Below are positions 28,649 to 36,432 of a stretch of DNA of 64,000 nt, one piece after another. Position numbers and translations under genes: made by a program. The notes beneath the pieces were generated by a model that was not told the origin of the DNA, made no database searches, and saw only the letters and a list, made by a program, of their open reading frames with translations. The first letter of the stretch is position 1. The number at the start of each line of letters is the position of its first letter. The stretch is taken from the NCBI RefSeq assembly GCF_001645105.1, contig NZ_LKEG01000054.1, positions 8,055-72,054 on the forward strand. The letters are read 5' to 3'. Source of the stretch: Pseudomonas marginalis. Lineage in GTDB: Bacteria > Pseudomonadota > Gammaproteobacteria > Pseudomonadales > Pseudomonadaceae.

Positions 28649-29239
28649 CTAGCGTGGGGAGAAACTCAACGACTGCGGCAGGTCGACGTCCCAGAGCACG
28701 CCCGGATCATCAACAGGTACTTCAAGCAACGTCGCCTGCGCAAACAACGGCTTGGCCCCGCGATCACCGGTCAGCGCCGTCAGCCCCGGCCGAAATGCCT
28801 GGCTGAACGCGACAGGATGCCCATATTGCCCATCCTGTACCGGCACACTGATACACCCTTCCTCCAGCCCATCAATCACCTGTTCAATGCTCGATGCCCG
28901 AATAAACGGCATATCCCCCAGCACCACCAACCAGCCTTCCGACTCACCGCTGGCCGCAACCGCCGCCGCAAGGCTGTCACCCAGGCCGGCCGAGTGCAGC
29001 AGCAATACCTTGCAACCGTAGGCCTCTGCCAGACGAATCACTTCAAGCCGATCCGGTGAAGTCACCACCCAGCGCTCAACCACATTGCCCGGCAAATTCA
29101 CCAGCACCTGCTCGATCACCGGCCGCGCCACACCATCCAAGCCCACACAATCGGCCAGCAACTTATCCTGGCCAGCCCCTGCCACAGCGCGGAAACGGCT
29201 GCCCTGCCCCGCCGCGAGCACTATCGCAGTGACTGTCAC
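28649..29239 (-). CDS. MocA-like molybdenum cofactor nucleotidyltransferase
   Basis: A 196-residue NTP-transferase of the MobA/MocA type. LAAGQGSRFR at residues 8-17 is the nucleotide-binding signature, LGDMPF near 107 the metal-binding Asp, and YGHPVAF the substrate loop. MocA adds CMP to molybdopterin for xanthine-dehydrogenase-type enzymes. It starts with GTG overlapping the xdhC-like stop (GTGA), so the pair is translationally coupled and probably matures one molybdenum hydroxylase encoded outside the window. Confidence 0.84.
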   Translation of the reverse strand: MTVTAIVLAAGQGSRFRAVAGAGQDKLLADCVGLDGVARPVIEQVLVNLPGNVVERWVVTSPDRLEVIRLAEAYGCKVLLLHSAGLGDSLAAAVAASGESEGWLVVLGDMPFIRASSIEQVIDGLEEGCISVPVQDGQYGHPVAFSQAFRPGLTALTGDRGAKPLFAQATLLEVPVDDPGVLWDVDLPQSLSFSPR

Positions 29240-30222
29240 TGCGCCACCACCGGCAACGGCTTTTTCTGCATCGGCGCCACGCCATTCTTGATCGCGACAA
29301 TTTCCGCCATCAGCGACAACGCGATCTCCGACGGGGTGTGACTGCCGATATGCAAACCAATCGGCCCATGCAAACGTGCGATGGCCTCGGCAGACAACCC
29401 CAGCGCGGCGAGGTTTTCCCGACGTTTCTGGCTGTTGACCCGTGAACCCAGCGCGCCAATGTAGAACGCCGAGGAATTCAACGCCGTCAGCAACGCCATA
29501 TCGTCCAGGCGCGGATCATGGGTGAGGCAGACGATGGCAGTGCGTTCATCCGTTTGGATATTCAGCACGGCCTCATCAGGCATGCCCGGTACGAACCGGC
29601 CGTGCTGTTCTTCCCAACCGTAGACGAACTCGTCGCGCGGGTCGCAGATGAGCACTTCGAAATCCAGCAAGCGCGCCATCTCTGCCACATAGCGGGACAG
29701 CTGCCCGGCGCCGATCAGCAGCAAGCGCCAGCGCGGACCATAAATGGCCCGCAGACGCTCGCCGTCGAAGGTGACTGCATCAGTCTTGCTTGCGCTGCTC
29801 AAGGTCACGTCACCGCTGGCCAGGTCAAGCTCACGCGCGACGATCTGATGATCTTCACACCGCGCCAAAAGCTCCGACACCCACGCCCAGTCGCCCACAC
29901 GCTCTTCGGTCAGGCGCAAGGTGCCGCCACACGGCAGGCCAAAACGCGCGGCCTCATCACGGGTAACGCCATAGGTCACTAACTGGACCGGCGGTCCATC
30001 GGCAGGCAAGCGACCGTCCTGCAGGCGCGCAATCAAGTCGTCCTCGATGCAGCCGCCCGACACCGAGCCGATCACCACACCATCGCCCCTCAGCGCCAGC
30101 ATGGCGCCCGGTGGACGCGGTGCACTGCCCCACGTCTGAACGACGCTGTACAACACGACTTGCTGCCCGGCGCGGCGCCACTCGAGCACGCTGCGCAGGA
30201 CATTCAAATCCACACTGTCCAC
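29236..30222 (-). CDS. XdhC/CoxI-family molybdoenzyme maturation protein
   Basis: A 328-residue XdhC-family protein. The N-terminal part has SAPRPPGAMLAL and GSVSGGCIEDDLI with the conserved Cys, and the C-terminal part is a Rossmann-like domain (RLLLIGAGQLSRYVAEMARLLDFEV, IGALGSRVNSQKRRENL). Family members bind the molybdenum cofactor and add the terminal sulfur needed by xanthine dehydrogenase-type enzymes. The GTG start at 30222 has AGGAGG upstream. It is coupled to the mocA-like gene. Confidence 0.87.
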   Translation of the reverse strand: MDSVDLNVLRSVLEWRRAGQQVVLYSVVQTWGSAPRPPGAMLALRGDGVVIGSVSGGCIEDDLIARLQDGRLPADGPPVQLVTYGVTRDEAARFGLPCGGTLRLTEERVGDWAWVSELLARCEDHQIVARELDLASGDVTLSSASKTDAVTFDGERLRAIYGPRWRLLLIGAGQLSRYVAEMARLLDFEVLICDPRDEFVYGWEEQHGRFVPGMPDEAVLNIQTDERTAIVCLTHDPRLDDMALLTALNSSAFYIGALGSRVNSQKRRENLAALGLSAEAIARLHGPIGLHIGSHTPSEIALSLMAEIVAIKNGVAPMQKKPLPVVAQ

Positions 30223-30296
30223 AAAACCTCCTGCAAGCGTTAAAAGCGATTTACTTACTGTAAAACAAAAGACCCAAAGTGACGCGCCAGAAACGC

Positions 30297-30323
30297 AAAC
30301 GCCCCGAACCAGTCGGGGCGTTT
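30297..30323 (-). terminator. dctA terminator
   Basis: AAACGCCCCGA and its exact complement around a five-base loop, between the dctA stop and the xdhC-like gene; the leftward U-tract is short, so it may act on both strands. Confidence 0.75.
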
Positions 30324-30361
30324 GTGCGTTGCGGTCGGCGTTAGTTCACGCCATCAGCGAT

Positions 30362-31693
30362 TTACTTGACCACGGGTGCAGGGCCTTCGGCCACGCCCAG
30401 GTCATCGATTTCGCGGGTTTCCGAGATACCGGTACCGCCAGACGCCAGCTCGCTTTGCAGCTTGTCGGTGTCCAGTTCCTTGACCCACTTGGCCACAACG
30501 ATGGTGGCAACGGCGTTACCCACCAGGTTAGTCAGCGCACGGGCTTCGGACATGAAGCGGTCGATACCCAGGATCAGCGCCAGGCCGGCAACCGGCAGGT
30601 GGCCTACGGCCGACAGGGTCGCTGCCAGTACGATGAAGCCCGAACCGGTCACGCCTGCAGCGCCTTTGGAGGACAGCAGCAGCACCAGCAGCAGGGTGAT
30701 CTGGTGGGTGATGTCCATGTGGGTGTCAGTCGCCTGGGCGATGAACACGGCAGCCATGGTCAGGTAGATCGACGTACCGTCGAGGTTGAACGAGTAGCCA
30801 GTCGGGATCACCAGGCCAACGACGGATTTCTTAGCGCCCAGACGCTCCATCTTGATCAGCATGCGTGGCAATGCGGATTCGGAAGACGAAGTACCCAGAA
30901 CGATCAGCAGCTCTTCACGGATGTAGCGGATCAGCTTGATCACGCTGAAACCGTGGGCGCGGCAGATACCGCCCAGCACCACCAGTACGAACAGCAGGCA
31001 GGTGATGTAGAAGCAGATCATCAGCTGGCCCAGTTGCACCAGGGAACCTACACCGTAGGCGCCGATGGTGAACGCCATGGCGCCCAGGGCACCGATTGGC
31101 GCGAGCTTCATGATCATGTTGATGATGTTGAACATCACGTGGGCGAAGCGATCGATGAAGTCCAGGACCGGCTTGCCGTAAGCACCCAGGCGATGCAGGG
31201 CGAAACCGAAGATCACCGAGAACATCAGCACTTGCAGGATGTCGCCGTTGGCGAAGGCGCCGACGATGGTGTTAGGGATCACGTTGAGGATAAAGCCGAC
31301 GATGCTCTGGTCTTTACCGGCAGTGACATAGGCCGCTACTTTGGAGGCGTCCAGGGTCGCTACGTCGATGTGCATGCCGGCGCCCGGTTGCACAACGTTG
31401 ACCACGATCAAGCCGATCAACAGCGCGACGGTGGAAACGACTTCGAAGTAGAGCAGCGCGTAGCCGCCGGTTTTGCCGACCGATTTCATGCTTTGCATGC
31501 CAGCGATACCGCTGACAACGGTGCAGAAGATGATCGGGGCGATGACCATTTTGATCAGTTTGATGAACCCGTCACCCAGTGGCTTGAGGGCCACACCGGT
31601 CTCCGGGTAGAAGTGACCGAGCAAAATACCGATAACGATGGCAACGATCACCTGGAAATACAGGGATTTGTAGATTGGCTGACGAGTCGTCAT
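30362..31693 (-). CDS. dctA: C4-dicarboxylate transporter DctA
   Basis: A 443-residue DAACS-family symporter that imports succinate, fumarate and malate with protons or sodium. [48 protein letters not shown], the serine-rich [12 protein letters not shown] loop and the [14 protein letters not shown] motif are all characteristic. ATG 31693 fits family length. A textbook RpoN promoter lies 135 bases upstream, which agrees with DctB/DctD control of dctA in pseudomonads. Confidence 0.95.
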   Translation of the reverse strand: MTTRQPIYKSLYFQVIVAIVIGILLGHFYPETGVALKPLGDGFIKLIKMVIAPIIFCTVVSGIAGMQSMKSVGKTGGYALLYFEVVSTVALLIGLIVVNVVQPGAGMHIDVATLDASKVAAYVTAGKDQSIVGFILNVIPNTIVGAFANGDILQVLMFSVIFGFALHRLGAYGKPVLDFIDRFAHVMFNIINMIMKLAPIGALGAMAFTIGAYGVGSLVQLGQLMICFYITCLLFVLVVLGGICRAHGFSVIKLIRYIREELLIVLGTSSSESALPRMLIKMERLGAKKSVVGLVIPTGYSFNLDGTSIYLTMAAVFIAQATDTHMDITHQITLLLVLLLSSKGAAGVTGSGFIVLAATLSAVGHLPVAGLALILGIDRFMSEARALTNLVGNAVATIVVAKWVKELDTDKLQSELASGGTGISETREIDDLGVAEGPAPVVK

Positions 31694-31826
31694 TGCAAAG
31701 TTCCTCAATCGTCCCGTGTGGCAAATATCCGCCATTGCCCACGACACTTGAATTGCGAACCCTCCTGCACTGGAGGGATTTGTTGTTTGCGAGGTCTGTA
31801 GGTACAGCCTGCGCTGTCATCCTTAT

Positions 31827-31842
31827 CGCAAACGCCGTGCCA
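31827..31842 (-). promoter_or_regulatory. RpoN (-24/-12) promoter of dctA
   Basis: On the minus strand TGGCAC-N5-TTGC, a full match to the sigma-54 consensus. It gives a leader of about 124 bases. RpoN-dependent dctA transcription activated by DctD is established in Pseudomonas and rhizobia. Confidence 0.88.
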
Positions 31843-31920
31843 CTTTGCTGAAAAACCTTACAGGCCTTTAGACATCAGGGCTTGGGGTTGGCAGACGCCC
31901 TCCTCAGCGCCGCAACACGT

Positions 31921-31975
31921 GGCGGATTTCCGCCGACCCGTCCAATCCCGTCCTACAATTTGGCGGATATCCGCC
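31921..31975. promoter_or_regulatory. Pair of GGCGGATATCCGCC-type palindromes upstream of the AraC-family gene
   Basis: GGCGGATTTCCGCC (31921-31934) and the perfect palindrome GGCGGATATCCGCC (31962-31975) differ in one base. Their centres are 41 bp apart, four helical turns, on the same face of the helix. They end about 58 bases before the regulator's ATG and start about 80 bases upstream of the dctA RpoN element. Two such sites are unlikely to be chance and look like a cooperative operator. Confidence 0.72.
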
Positions 31976-32032
31976 TTGTGCGCCCTCTGCAGTGATCGCT
32001 ACCATCCTTCCTTCCATGGACGAGGCCTGCGC

Positions 32033-33031
32033 ATGCGTGAACGTACCATCGCCAGTCATTACGCCCGGGCAGCCCTTGGCGGGGCGCGGCGGGCCGGTTA
32101 CGACTATTCAGGGCTGCTGCAACAGGTGGGCATTACCCCGGAACTGTTGACCGAACCCCGCGCCCGCATCGCGCCGGAGCAATTTACCCGGCTGCTGCAA
32201 ATGCTCTGGCTGGCGCTGGACGACGAATACCTGGGCTTCGCTGAAGGCCCGAGCAAACGTGGGACCTTCGCCATGATGTGCCACGCGCTGATCCACTGCC
32301 GCACCTTGGAAAAGGCTCTGGAACGCGGCTTACTATTTTATAGCCTATTCCCACAGGGACCGCGCTGGCAGCTGACACGCGAAGGCGATATGGCGCGCTT
32401 GAGCCTGGACGATTCGACGCAGTGGGACCCGGATCACTTTCTCAGCGAATGCCTGCTGGTGATCTGGCATCGCTTGGGCAGCTGGCTGATAGGCCAGCGT
32501 ATCCGGCTGCATGAGGCTACCTTCAGCTACCCGATGCCGGCTCACGCCAGCGAATACGACCTGCTCTTTCCCTGTATCCAGGTGTTTGGTGCACCGAACA
32601 GCAGCCTGGTGTTTCATAGCCGCTACCTGAGCCTGCCGCTGTTGCAGGACGAACGCACACTCAAGCACTTCCTAGAGCGCTCACCCGCCGATTTGCTGTC
32701 CCGGCCGGATGAAGGCGACAGCTTGAGCAGCCAGCTACGCCGCTTGCTGAGTCGCGACCGCACATCCTGGCCCGACCTGGAAGCCGTCGCCCAGCATTTG
32801 CACATCAGCCCCCAGACCCTACGCCGGCATTTACGCGAAGAAGGCAACAGTTTTCAGGCGCTCAAGGATGAGCTGCGGCGGGACATCGCCATCTATCATT
32901 TGGGTCGAGAGGATTTGTCATTGCAGGCGATTGCCGAGCAGTTGGGGTTTTCCGAACCGTCGGCGTTTCATCGGGCGTTCAAGAAGTGGACGGGGTTGAC
33001 GCCGGGGGCGTATCGCGCGCAGGAGAGTTAG
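32033..33031 (+). CDS. AraC-family transcriptional regulator (Arabinose_bd-type N-domain)
   Basis: A 332-residue regulator. The N-terminal 220 residues form the ligand domain seen in OruR/ArgR-like AraC proteins (MRERTIASHYARAALGGARR, LLTEPRARIAPEQFTRLLQMLW), and the C-terminal 100 residues carry two helix-turn-helix units (LEAVAQHLHISPQTLRRHLREEGNSF; LQAIAEQLGFSEPSAFHRAFKKWTGLTPGAYR). ATG 32033 has GAGG upstream; the open frame before it runs through the palindrome pair and is not coding. The effector is unknown, and no obvious target operon adjoins it except divergent dctA. Confidence 0.88.
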   Translation: MRERTIASHYARAALGGARRAGYDYSGLLQQVGITPELLTEPRARIAPEQFTRLLQMLWLALDDEYLGFAEGPSKRGTFAMMCHALIHCRTLEKALERGLLFYSLFPQGPRWQLTREGDMARLSLDDSTQWDPDHFLSECLLVIWHRLGSWLIGQRIRLHEATFSYPMPAHASEYDLLFPCIQVFGAPNSSLVFHSRYLSLPLLQDERTLKHFLERSPADLLSRPDEGDSLSSQLRRLLSRDRTSWPDLEAVAQHLHISPQTLRRHLREEGNSFQALKDELRRDIAIYHLGREDLSLQAIAEQLGFSEPSAFHRAFKKWTGLTPGAYRAQES

Positions 33032-33055
33032 AGAGGCAGCGCCTGGACTGGCGCT

Positions 33056-33131
33056 ATCGGGGGCAAGCCCCCTCCCACATTATTAATGTGTGAACACGTT
33101 CAAAGGTGGGAGGGGGCTTGCCCCCGATGAG
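33056..33131. repeat. REPIN: two REP units in inverted orientation
   Basis: ATCGGGGGCAAGCCCCCTCC... and its mirrored copy flank about 20 bases of spacer. Such inverted REP doublets are the mobile units called REPINs in the fluorescens group. It lies between the convergent AraC and phoQ genes. Confidence 0.85.
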
Positions 33132-33151
33132 GCCTCTAAAACCAGTAAAGA

Positions 33152-34498
33152 TCACAAAGCGGGGAAGTGAATCTTGAACGCGGCGCCGCCCAACGGCGAA
33201 TCGCCCAAGGTCAACCGCGCGCCATAACTTTCAATAATATCCTTGACCACCGCCAAGCCAATCCCCTGCCCTGGATGCTGGCGATCCAGCCGTTCACCCC
33301 TTTGCAGAATCCGCGCACGCTGATCCGGCGGTACCCCAGGGCCATCATCCTCAATGCACAACTCGGTGCCTTCCAGGCTTTCCACCAGACTGATGCGCAC
33401 CTCACTCAGGCACAGGCGGTAGGCGTTTTCCAGCAGGTTGCCGAGCAACTCCAGCAAGGCGCCCTTCTCGATCGGCACATCACATTCTTCCGGCAACTCA
33501 AAAGACACCGTGACGCGTTTATCGCGGTAGACCTTGTCCAGCGTATCGCACAGGCTTTGCAGCACCGGCGCCAGGCGTACCTGATGACGCACCAGTCCGC
33601 TTTTGCGCAGGCTGGCCCGCTGCAATTGGTAGCTGATCTGCTGGCTCATGCGCTCGATCTGCGATTGCAGCACCCAGGCCTGATCGCGATCTTCCGGACG
33701 CTGGGCCATGTCTTCGCTCACACCCTGCAAGACCGCCAGCGGGGTTTTCAGGCTGTGGGCCAAGTCGTCGAGGGAATCGCGGTAACGCGTCCGTTGCTCA
33801 CGCTCGCTGTGCAGCAGGCGGTTGAGAGAGCCGGTGAGACGCAGCAGTTCGCGGGGGTGTTGCTCGGAGAGGCTTTCGCGCGTGCCGCCTTCGATCTGGT
33901 CGAGTTCCTGGCTCAGCCGCCGCAGCGCTTGCAGGCCCCAGGTCAGGCCCAGCCATAACAAGGTCAGCAGCACCAGCAGCGCTGCGCCGAAGCCCAGGTA
34001 GAGGTTTTCGCGCAGGCCTTCGAGGGTCAGTTGGTATTCGCGCACCGGTTGCAGGGCGACGATGCTGAAGGCCGCGCTCTTGCCACCGAGCAGCCTGACC
34101 TCGACGTCATACACGAAAAATTCCTGGCCGTTGGCCTCGCGAATCCGCGCAAATTCATTGCCGCGCCCGTCGTAGCGCGGCTTGTAGTTGATATTTTCTT
34201 CCTTGGTCGCCCGCGAACGCCATACCAGATGACCTTCGCGGTCGTAGATATAGCCCAGCAGACGGCTATCGGTCAGGTTGAAGCGCTCGTCCGGCAACTG
34301 CGCCGGCATCAGCAGGCGGTTGTTTTCGACCCGCGCGGCAGAGATCAGGGTGGTGACATCCGACGCCAGGCGTTGCTCGATGGAGTCTTGCAGCGCCAGG
34401 CTGAACGCGCCCTGCATGGCCGGCAACAACCCGAGCATAAACAACACGGCCAGGGTGGCGGCCGCCAGCATCAAGCGCACGCGTAGCGAGCGAATCAA
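33152..34498 (-). CDS. phoQ: Sensor histidine kinase PhoQ
   Basis: A 448-residue membrane sensor kinase. It has an N-terminal membrane helix, a periplasmic domain (about 35-165), a second helix (LYLGFGAALLVLLTLLWLGLTW) and a HAMP-like segment. The H-box is DDLAHSLKTPLAVLQG near 245, the N-box GNLLENAYRL and the G-box EDDGPGVP/GQGIGLAVV. The text closely follows P. aeruginosa PhoQ as I remember it (MIRSLR..., INYKPRYDGRGNEF, QQISYQLQRASLRKSGLVRH). It senses low Mg2+ and cationic peptides. The start is TTG, overlapping the phoP stop (TTGA). Confidence 0.9.
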   Translation of the reverse strand: MIRSLRVRLMLAAATLAVLFMLGLLPAMQGAFSLALQDSIEQRLASDVTTLISAARVENNRLLMPAQLPDERFNLTDSRLLGYIYDREGHLVWRSRATKEENINYKPRYDGRGNEFARIREANGQEFFVYDVEVRLLGGKSAAFSIVALQPVREYQLTLEGLRENLYLGFGAALLVLLTLLWLGLTWGLQALRRLSQELDQIEGGTRESLSEQHPRELLRLTGSLNRLLHSEREQRTRYRDSLDDLAHSLKTPLAVLQGVSEDMAQRPEDRDQAWVLQSQIERMSQQISYQLQRASLRKSGLVRHQVRLAPVLQSLCDTLDKVYRDKRVTVSFELPEECDVPIEKGALLELLGNLLENAYRLCLSEVRISLVESLEGTELCIEDDGPGVPPDQRARILQRGERLDRQHPGQGIGLAVVKDIIESYGARLTLGDSPLGGAAFKIHFPAL

Positions 34499-35172
34499 CG
34501 GCAGCGCTCATTGAACAGGTAGCCCAGGCCACGCACGGTGTCGATCGGTTTGAACCCACCCGGGCCTTCCAGCTTGCGACGCAGGCGGCCGACCAGCACT
34601 TCAATGACATTCGGATCGCGCTCGTCGTCATCGGGGTAGAGCTGTTCCATCAAGCGGTCCTTGGCGACCACTTGCTGGTGATGACGCATCAGATATTCGA
34701 GGATGCGGTATTCGTAGGCCGTCAACGCCAAGGGCTGTTCGTCAAGGGACGCCTGCTTGCGGTTGAGGTCCAGCAGCAAAGGCCCGGCAACGATGGTCGA
34801 CTGGGTAAAGCCACTGGAACGACGCAGCAAGGCGTTCATGCGCGCCTCCAGCTCTTCGAACTGGAACGGCTTGACCACGTAGTCGTCGGCGCCGGCCGCC
34901 AGGCCTTCGACCTTGTCCTGCCAGTTGCCGCGCGCGGTGAGGATCAGGATCGGGAAGGTCTTGGCCTGGGTACGCAACTGGCGGATCAGGTCCAGGCCGC
35001 CCATGCCGGGCAGGCCCAGGTCGATGATCGCCAAGTCATGGTTGAACTGGCCGGTCTGGTACAGGGCCTCTTCGGCATTGGCCACGGCCTCGACCACATG
35101 CCCGCTGTCGGTCAGGCGGGTCAACAGGTGATGACGCAGCAGCGCCTCATCTTCCACCACCAGCAATTTCAT
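34495..35172 (-). CDS. phoP: Response regulator PhoP
   Basis: A 225-residue OmpR-type regulator. The receiver domain has the acidic pocket EDE at residues 7-9, phosphoacceptor Asp in IIDLGLPGMGG near 51 and Lys in VVKPF near 101; the winged-helix DNA-binding domain ends with DTVRGLGYLFNERCR. ARGNWQDKVEGLAAGADDYVVKPFQFEELEARM matches P. aeruginosa PhoP as remembered. ATG 35172 is preferred to the ATG four codons upstream because TTGGAGAG precedes it. phoQ follows with a 4-base overlap. Confidence 0.92.
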   Translation of the reverse strand: MKLLVVEDEALLRHHLLTRLTDSGHVVEAVANAEEALYQTGQFNHDLAIIDLGLPGMGGLDLIRQLRTQAKTFPILILTARGNWQDKVEGLAAGADDYVVKPFQFEELEARMNALLRRSSGFTQSTIVAGPLLLDLNRKQASLDEQPLALTAYEYRILEYLMRHHQQVVAKDRLMEQLYPDDDERDPNVIEVLVGRLRRKLEGPGGFKPIDTVRGLGYLFNERCR

Positions 35173-35190
35173 AAGGCTCTCCAAGGCAAA

Positions 35191-35499
35191 TCAACTGTCC
35201 GACAGAGGGATATCATAGCGGCCCTGCAGGTCTTGCGGGCGCAGTTTAATACCATTGAACTGGCCGGTCAGGTGTTCATAGCCGGCGCGGTAGTCCGGCT
35301 GCGGGGTTGCAAGGCCCAGGGATTGGCCCCAAGGCGTGGGTTGGCTGCCGGCGTCTTCGAAGCTGACACGCTGGATCAGCGCGCTGGCTTTCTTGGTTTT
35401 CTCACGTCCGAATGCGGCAAAGGCGCCGTCCGAGGCCTGGACCCCGGCGGTGGCACTGAGCATGGTTAACGCCAACATCAGCTTTTTGATCGCAGTCAT
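35191..35499 (-). CDS. Small exported protein heading the phoPQ operon
   Basis: A 102-residue protein with a signal peptide (TAIKKLMLALTMLSATAGVQA, cleavage before SDG) and a polar mature part (FGREKTKKASALIQRVSFEDAGSQPTPWGQ...PDYRAGYEHLTGQFNGIKL). ATG 35499 has GAGGT upstream. It ends 18 bases before phoP and directly follows a PhoP-box array, so it is the first gene of the PhoP-controlled operon. In P. aeruginosa that place is held by the outer membrane protein gene oprH, to which this protein shows no resemblance. No domain recognised; a periplasmic role under Mg2+ limitation is a guess from context. Confidence 0.75.
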   Translation of the reverse strand: MTAIKKLMLALTMLSATAGVQASDGAFAAFGREKTKKASALIQRVSFEDAGSQPTPWGQSLGLATPQPDYRAGYEHLTGQFNGIKLRPQDLQGRYDIPLSDS

Positions 35500-35533
35500 G
35501 GTGTTACCTCTACGCGTTTGGCTGTTGCAGCCC

Positions 35534-35589
35534 AGACTACGCAGGCGCCCCTGAACTCCCCCTGAACAGGCTCTGAACCTCACCTGAAC
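35534..35589 (-). promoter_or_regulatory. Four-copy PhoP box with -10 element
   Basis: On the minus strand GTTCAG occurs four times, at exact 11-bp spacing (35584, 35573, 35562 and 35551 as CTGAAC on the plus strand). Eleven bases after the last copy comes TAGTCT (35534-35539), a -10 at the distance used by class II PhoP-activated promoters. This predicts autoregulation of the operon. Confidence 0.82.
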
Positions 35590-35636
35590 CGCAGCGGGCT
35601 ATCCGCAAGCGTTTGAACTCGGCAAAATACCGGCCC

Positions 35637-36353
35637 ATGAATCCCCTACCCGCTTGCTGCACCCCACTCGACGCCCACTGGCCCCTGCCTGAGCCCTTGC
35701 CGGGCACGGTATTGCTCAGCACCCGCTTCGACCCTGCCTTATTAACGGCAGGCGACTTCCAGCGCAGCGCCGTACCGCCGCCGGCCAGTATCCAGCGCTC
35801 AGTGGCCAAGCGTCAGGCCGAGTTCCTGGCCGGCCGGCTGTGCGCCCGCGCGGCGCTGCAACAACTCGATCACCTCAACTACATCCCCGCGATCGGTGAA
35901 GACCGCGCGCCGGTGTGGCCCGCACATATCTGCGGCTCTATCACCCACAGCACCGGGCATGCCGCCGCGATCGTCGCGCACAAGGCACAATGGCGCGGGC
36001 TGGGGATGGACCTGGAGAATGTGCTGAGCCTGGAGCGGGCGGAGCGGTTGGCGGGGGAAATCCTCACGGCGGATGAGCTGCACCGCATGGGCTCGCTGCC
36101 GCGTGAACAGCATGCCCTGCTGGTAACGCTGACGTTTTCGGCCAAGGAGAGCCTGTTCAAGGCGCTCTACCCGATCGTGCAGAAGCGCTTCTACTTTGAG
36201 CATGCCGAGGTGGTGGAGTGGTCAGCTGCAGGCCATGTGCGCCTGCGCCTGCTGACGGACCTGTCTGCCGAGTGGTCCCATGGCAAAGAGCTGAGCGCAC
36301 AATTTGCGCTGCATGAAGGTCAGTTGTTGAGCCTGGTGGCCATCAGCGCCTGA
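35637..36353 (+). CDS. pcpS: 4'-phosphopantetheinyl transferase PcpS (Sfp-type)
   Basis: A 238-residue single-domain Sfp-type transferase that moves phosphopantetheine from CoA to carrier proteins of fatty acid, siderophore and polyketide synthesis. GSITHSTGHAAAIVA, the Mg2+-binding GLGMDLEN (Asp/Glu) and FSAKESLFKALYP are all present. It follows the text of P. aeruginosa PcpS as I recall it (VAKRQAEFLAGRLCARAAL, FYFEHAEVVEW). ATG 35637 is used; a TTG 24 bases upstream has no support. It is divergent from the phoP operon. Confidence 0.92.
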   Translation: MNPLPACCTPLDAHWPLPEPLPGTVLLSTRFDPALLTAGDFQRSAVPPPASIQRSVAKRQAEFLAGRLCARAALQQLDHLNYIPAIGEDRAPVWPAHICGSITHSTGHAAAIVAHKAQWRGLGMDLENVLSLERAERLAGEILTADELHRMGSLPREQHALLVTLTFSAKESLFKALYPIVQKRFYFEHAEVVEWSAAGHVRLRLLTDLSAEWSHGKELSAQFALHEGQLLSLVAISA

Positions 36354-36426
36354 GCCCCCCTCCCACACTCGACCGAGTTCCAACGTTGGAATGCCATCGA
36401 CTGTGGGAGGGGGCTTGCTCCCGATA
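36354..36426. repeat. REPIN between pcpS and the sensor kinase gene
   Basis: Two inverted REP units (CCCCCCTCCCACACTCG and GTGGGAGGGGGCTTGCTCCC) around a spacer that itself contains CCAACGTTGG, a palindrome. It lies between convergent genes. Confidence 0.78.
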
Positions 36427-36432
36427 GCGACA

